Assembly (NCBI GenBank): GCA_031284665.1
Contig: JAITXR010000379.1
Span: forward strand, 1-6,890
Length of the DNA stretch: 6,890 nucleotides
Reading direction: 5' to 3'
Source of the DNA: Paludibacter sp.
GTDB lineage: Bacteria; Bacteroidota; Bacteroidia; Bacteroidales; Paludibacteraceae
Part shown: positions 6,666-6,890 of the stretch, piece after piece
Layout: each line of letters begins with the position of its first letter
How positions within the stretch are numbered: position 1 is the first letter of the stretch
Notes under the pieces: model-generated
Seen by the model: only the letters and a program-made list of their open reading frames with translations
What the model was told of the DNA's origin: nothing
Databases searched by the model: none
Position numbers and translations under genes: made by a program

Positions 6666-6746
6666 TTTAATCCCGATTCAGACAAAAAAACACAATAAAT
6701 TAATAACCAATAAATCTAATAAATATTTAATCTAAAAAAATCTCTC

Positions 6747-6890
6747 ATGAAAAAAACATTTCTTTTAATCTCATTATTAGTGTTTTCACTATCAATTTCG
6801 GCGCAAGACTATTGTATGACTTCGCCAATCGGTTTTGGGCGTAATGCCACAGGAGGCGCAGGCGGAACTGTGGTAACTGTTAATTCTGTT
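6747..6890 (+). CDS. Exported pectate lyase-like protein (PL1-type), N-terminus only
   Basis: Only the first 48 codons are in the window; the gene runs off the end. Residues 1-20 form a clear signal peptide (MKK, hydrophobic TFLLISLLVFSLSIS, then AQ), with cleavage after A19 likely. The mature protein begins QDYCMTSPIGFGRNATGGAGG and continues TVVTVNSV. GFGRNATGGAGG (residues 30-41) followed by a beta-strand-like TVVTV matches the start of the pectate lyase (PL1/Amb_all) parallel beta-helix, where GFG..TTGG.GG precedes a V-rich strand. Family members cleave polygalacturonate by beta-elimination outside the inner membrane. The catalytic and calcium-binding residues lie beyond the window, so activity cannot be judged. 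ATG 6747 is fixed by the signal peptide; no Shine-Dalgarno sequence is seen. Other beta-helix surface proteins sharing this N-terminus remain possible. Confidence 0.65.
   Translation, partial: MKKTFLLISLLVFSLSISAQDYCMTSPIGFGRNATGGAGGTVVTVNSV

Larger units (their letters stand above)
6345..6746. other. 402-bp non-coding spacer rich in short repeats
   Basis: Between the TPR stop and the pectate-lyase-like start I see no credible gene. The spacer holds, in order, a 7-bp repeat array, an 8-bp repeat array, the hairpin block, a purine-rich stretch with irregular CACGAAGGCA/CACAAAG words (about 6570-6610), an ATTAGT/ACTAAT inverted pair (6612-6617 and 6634-6639), an AATTATC array, and then about 80 bp of A/T-rich leader. 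The best -7 candidate for the downstream gene is TATCTTTA (6662-6669), one base from TAnnTTTG and without a matching -33 element. Confidence 0.7.

Noticed and set aside
1..6890. A novel defence, mobile or biosynthetic system
   Set aside because: The recognisable genes are a haem chaperone, a cell wall synthase, a TPR protein and a lyase start. No nuclease, integrase, transposase, toxin-antitoxin or synthetase signature is seen, and the unknown frames at 1-668 give too little to define a system.

Overview
This is a 6.9-kb chromosomal window from an AT-rich member of the Bacteroidota, most likely Bacteroidales. The evidence is a HemW and a bifunctional PBP1A of Bacteroidales type, a secreted TPR protein with a Bacteroidales-like central segment, a -33/-7 promoter of the Bacteroidota type (TTTG, 18-bp spacer, TATCTTTG) before the PBP gene, and few purine-rich Shine-Dalgarno sites. 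All recognised genes are on the + strand.

Layout. Positions 1-668 hold very AT-rich sequence with two short, overlapping open frames of unknown function. They may be one gene broken by a frameshift, and their arginine codon use differs from the genes that follow. Positions 711-1838 encode HemW, a radical-SAM haem chaperone, starting at GTG. Positions 1935-4211 encode a class A penicillin-binding protein with transglycosylase and transpeptidase domains, behind its own promoter. Positions 4212-4343 are a spacer with a triplicated 9-mer, a perfect 20-bp palindrome and a short A/T-rich repeat. Positions 4344-6344 encode a large exported TPR protein. Positions 6345-6746 are a 402-bp non-coding spacer packed with short tandem repeats (7-, 8- and 7-bp units) and a more GC-rich hairpin block. 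At 6747 an exported protein begins with a pectate-lyase-like (PL1-type) N-terminus and is cut by the window end.

The genes do not form an obvious pathway. HemW (haem insertion), PBP1A (cell wall synthesis) and the TPR protein (envelope scaffold of unknown role) are housekeeping-type neighbours. The lyase start suggests that a polysaccharide-degrading or secreted-protein region follows. I found no CRISPR array, tRNA, rRNA, transposase or recognisable defence system. The most unusual content is the repeats in the two spacers around the TPR gene, including a 20-nt sequence present in inverted orientation on both sides, and the unexplained, possibly decaying, first 670 bases.
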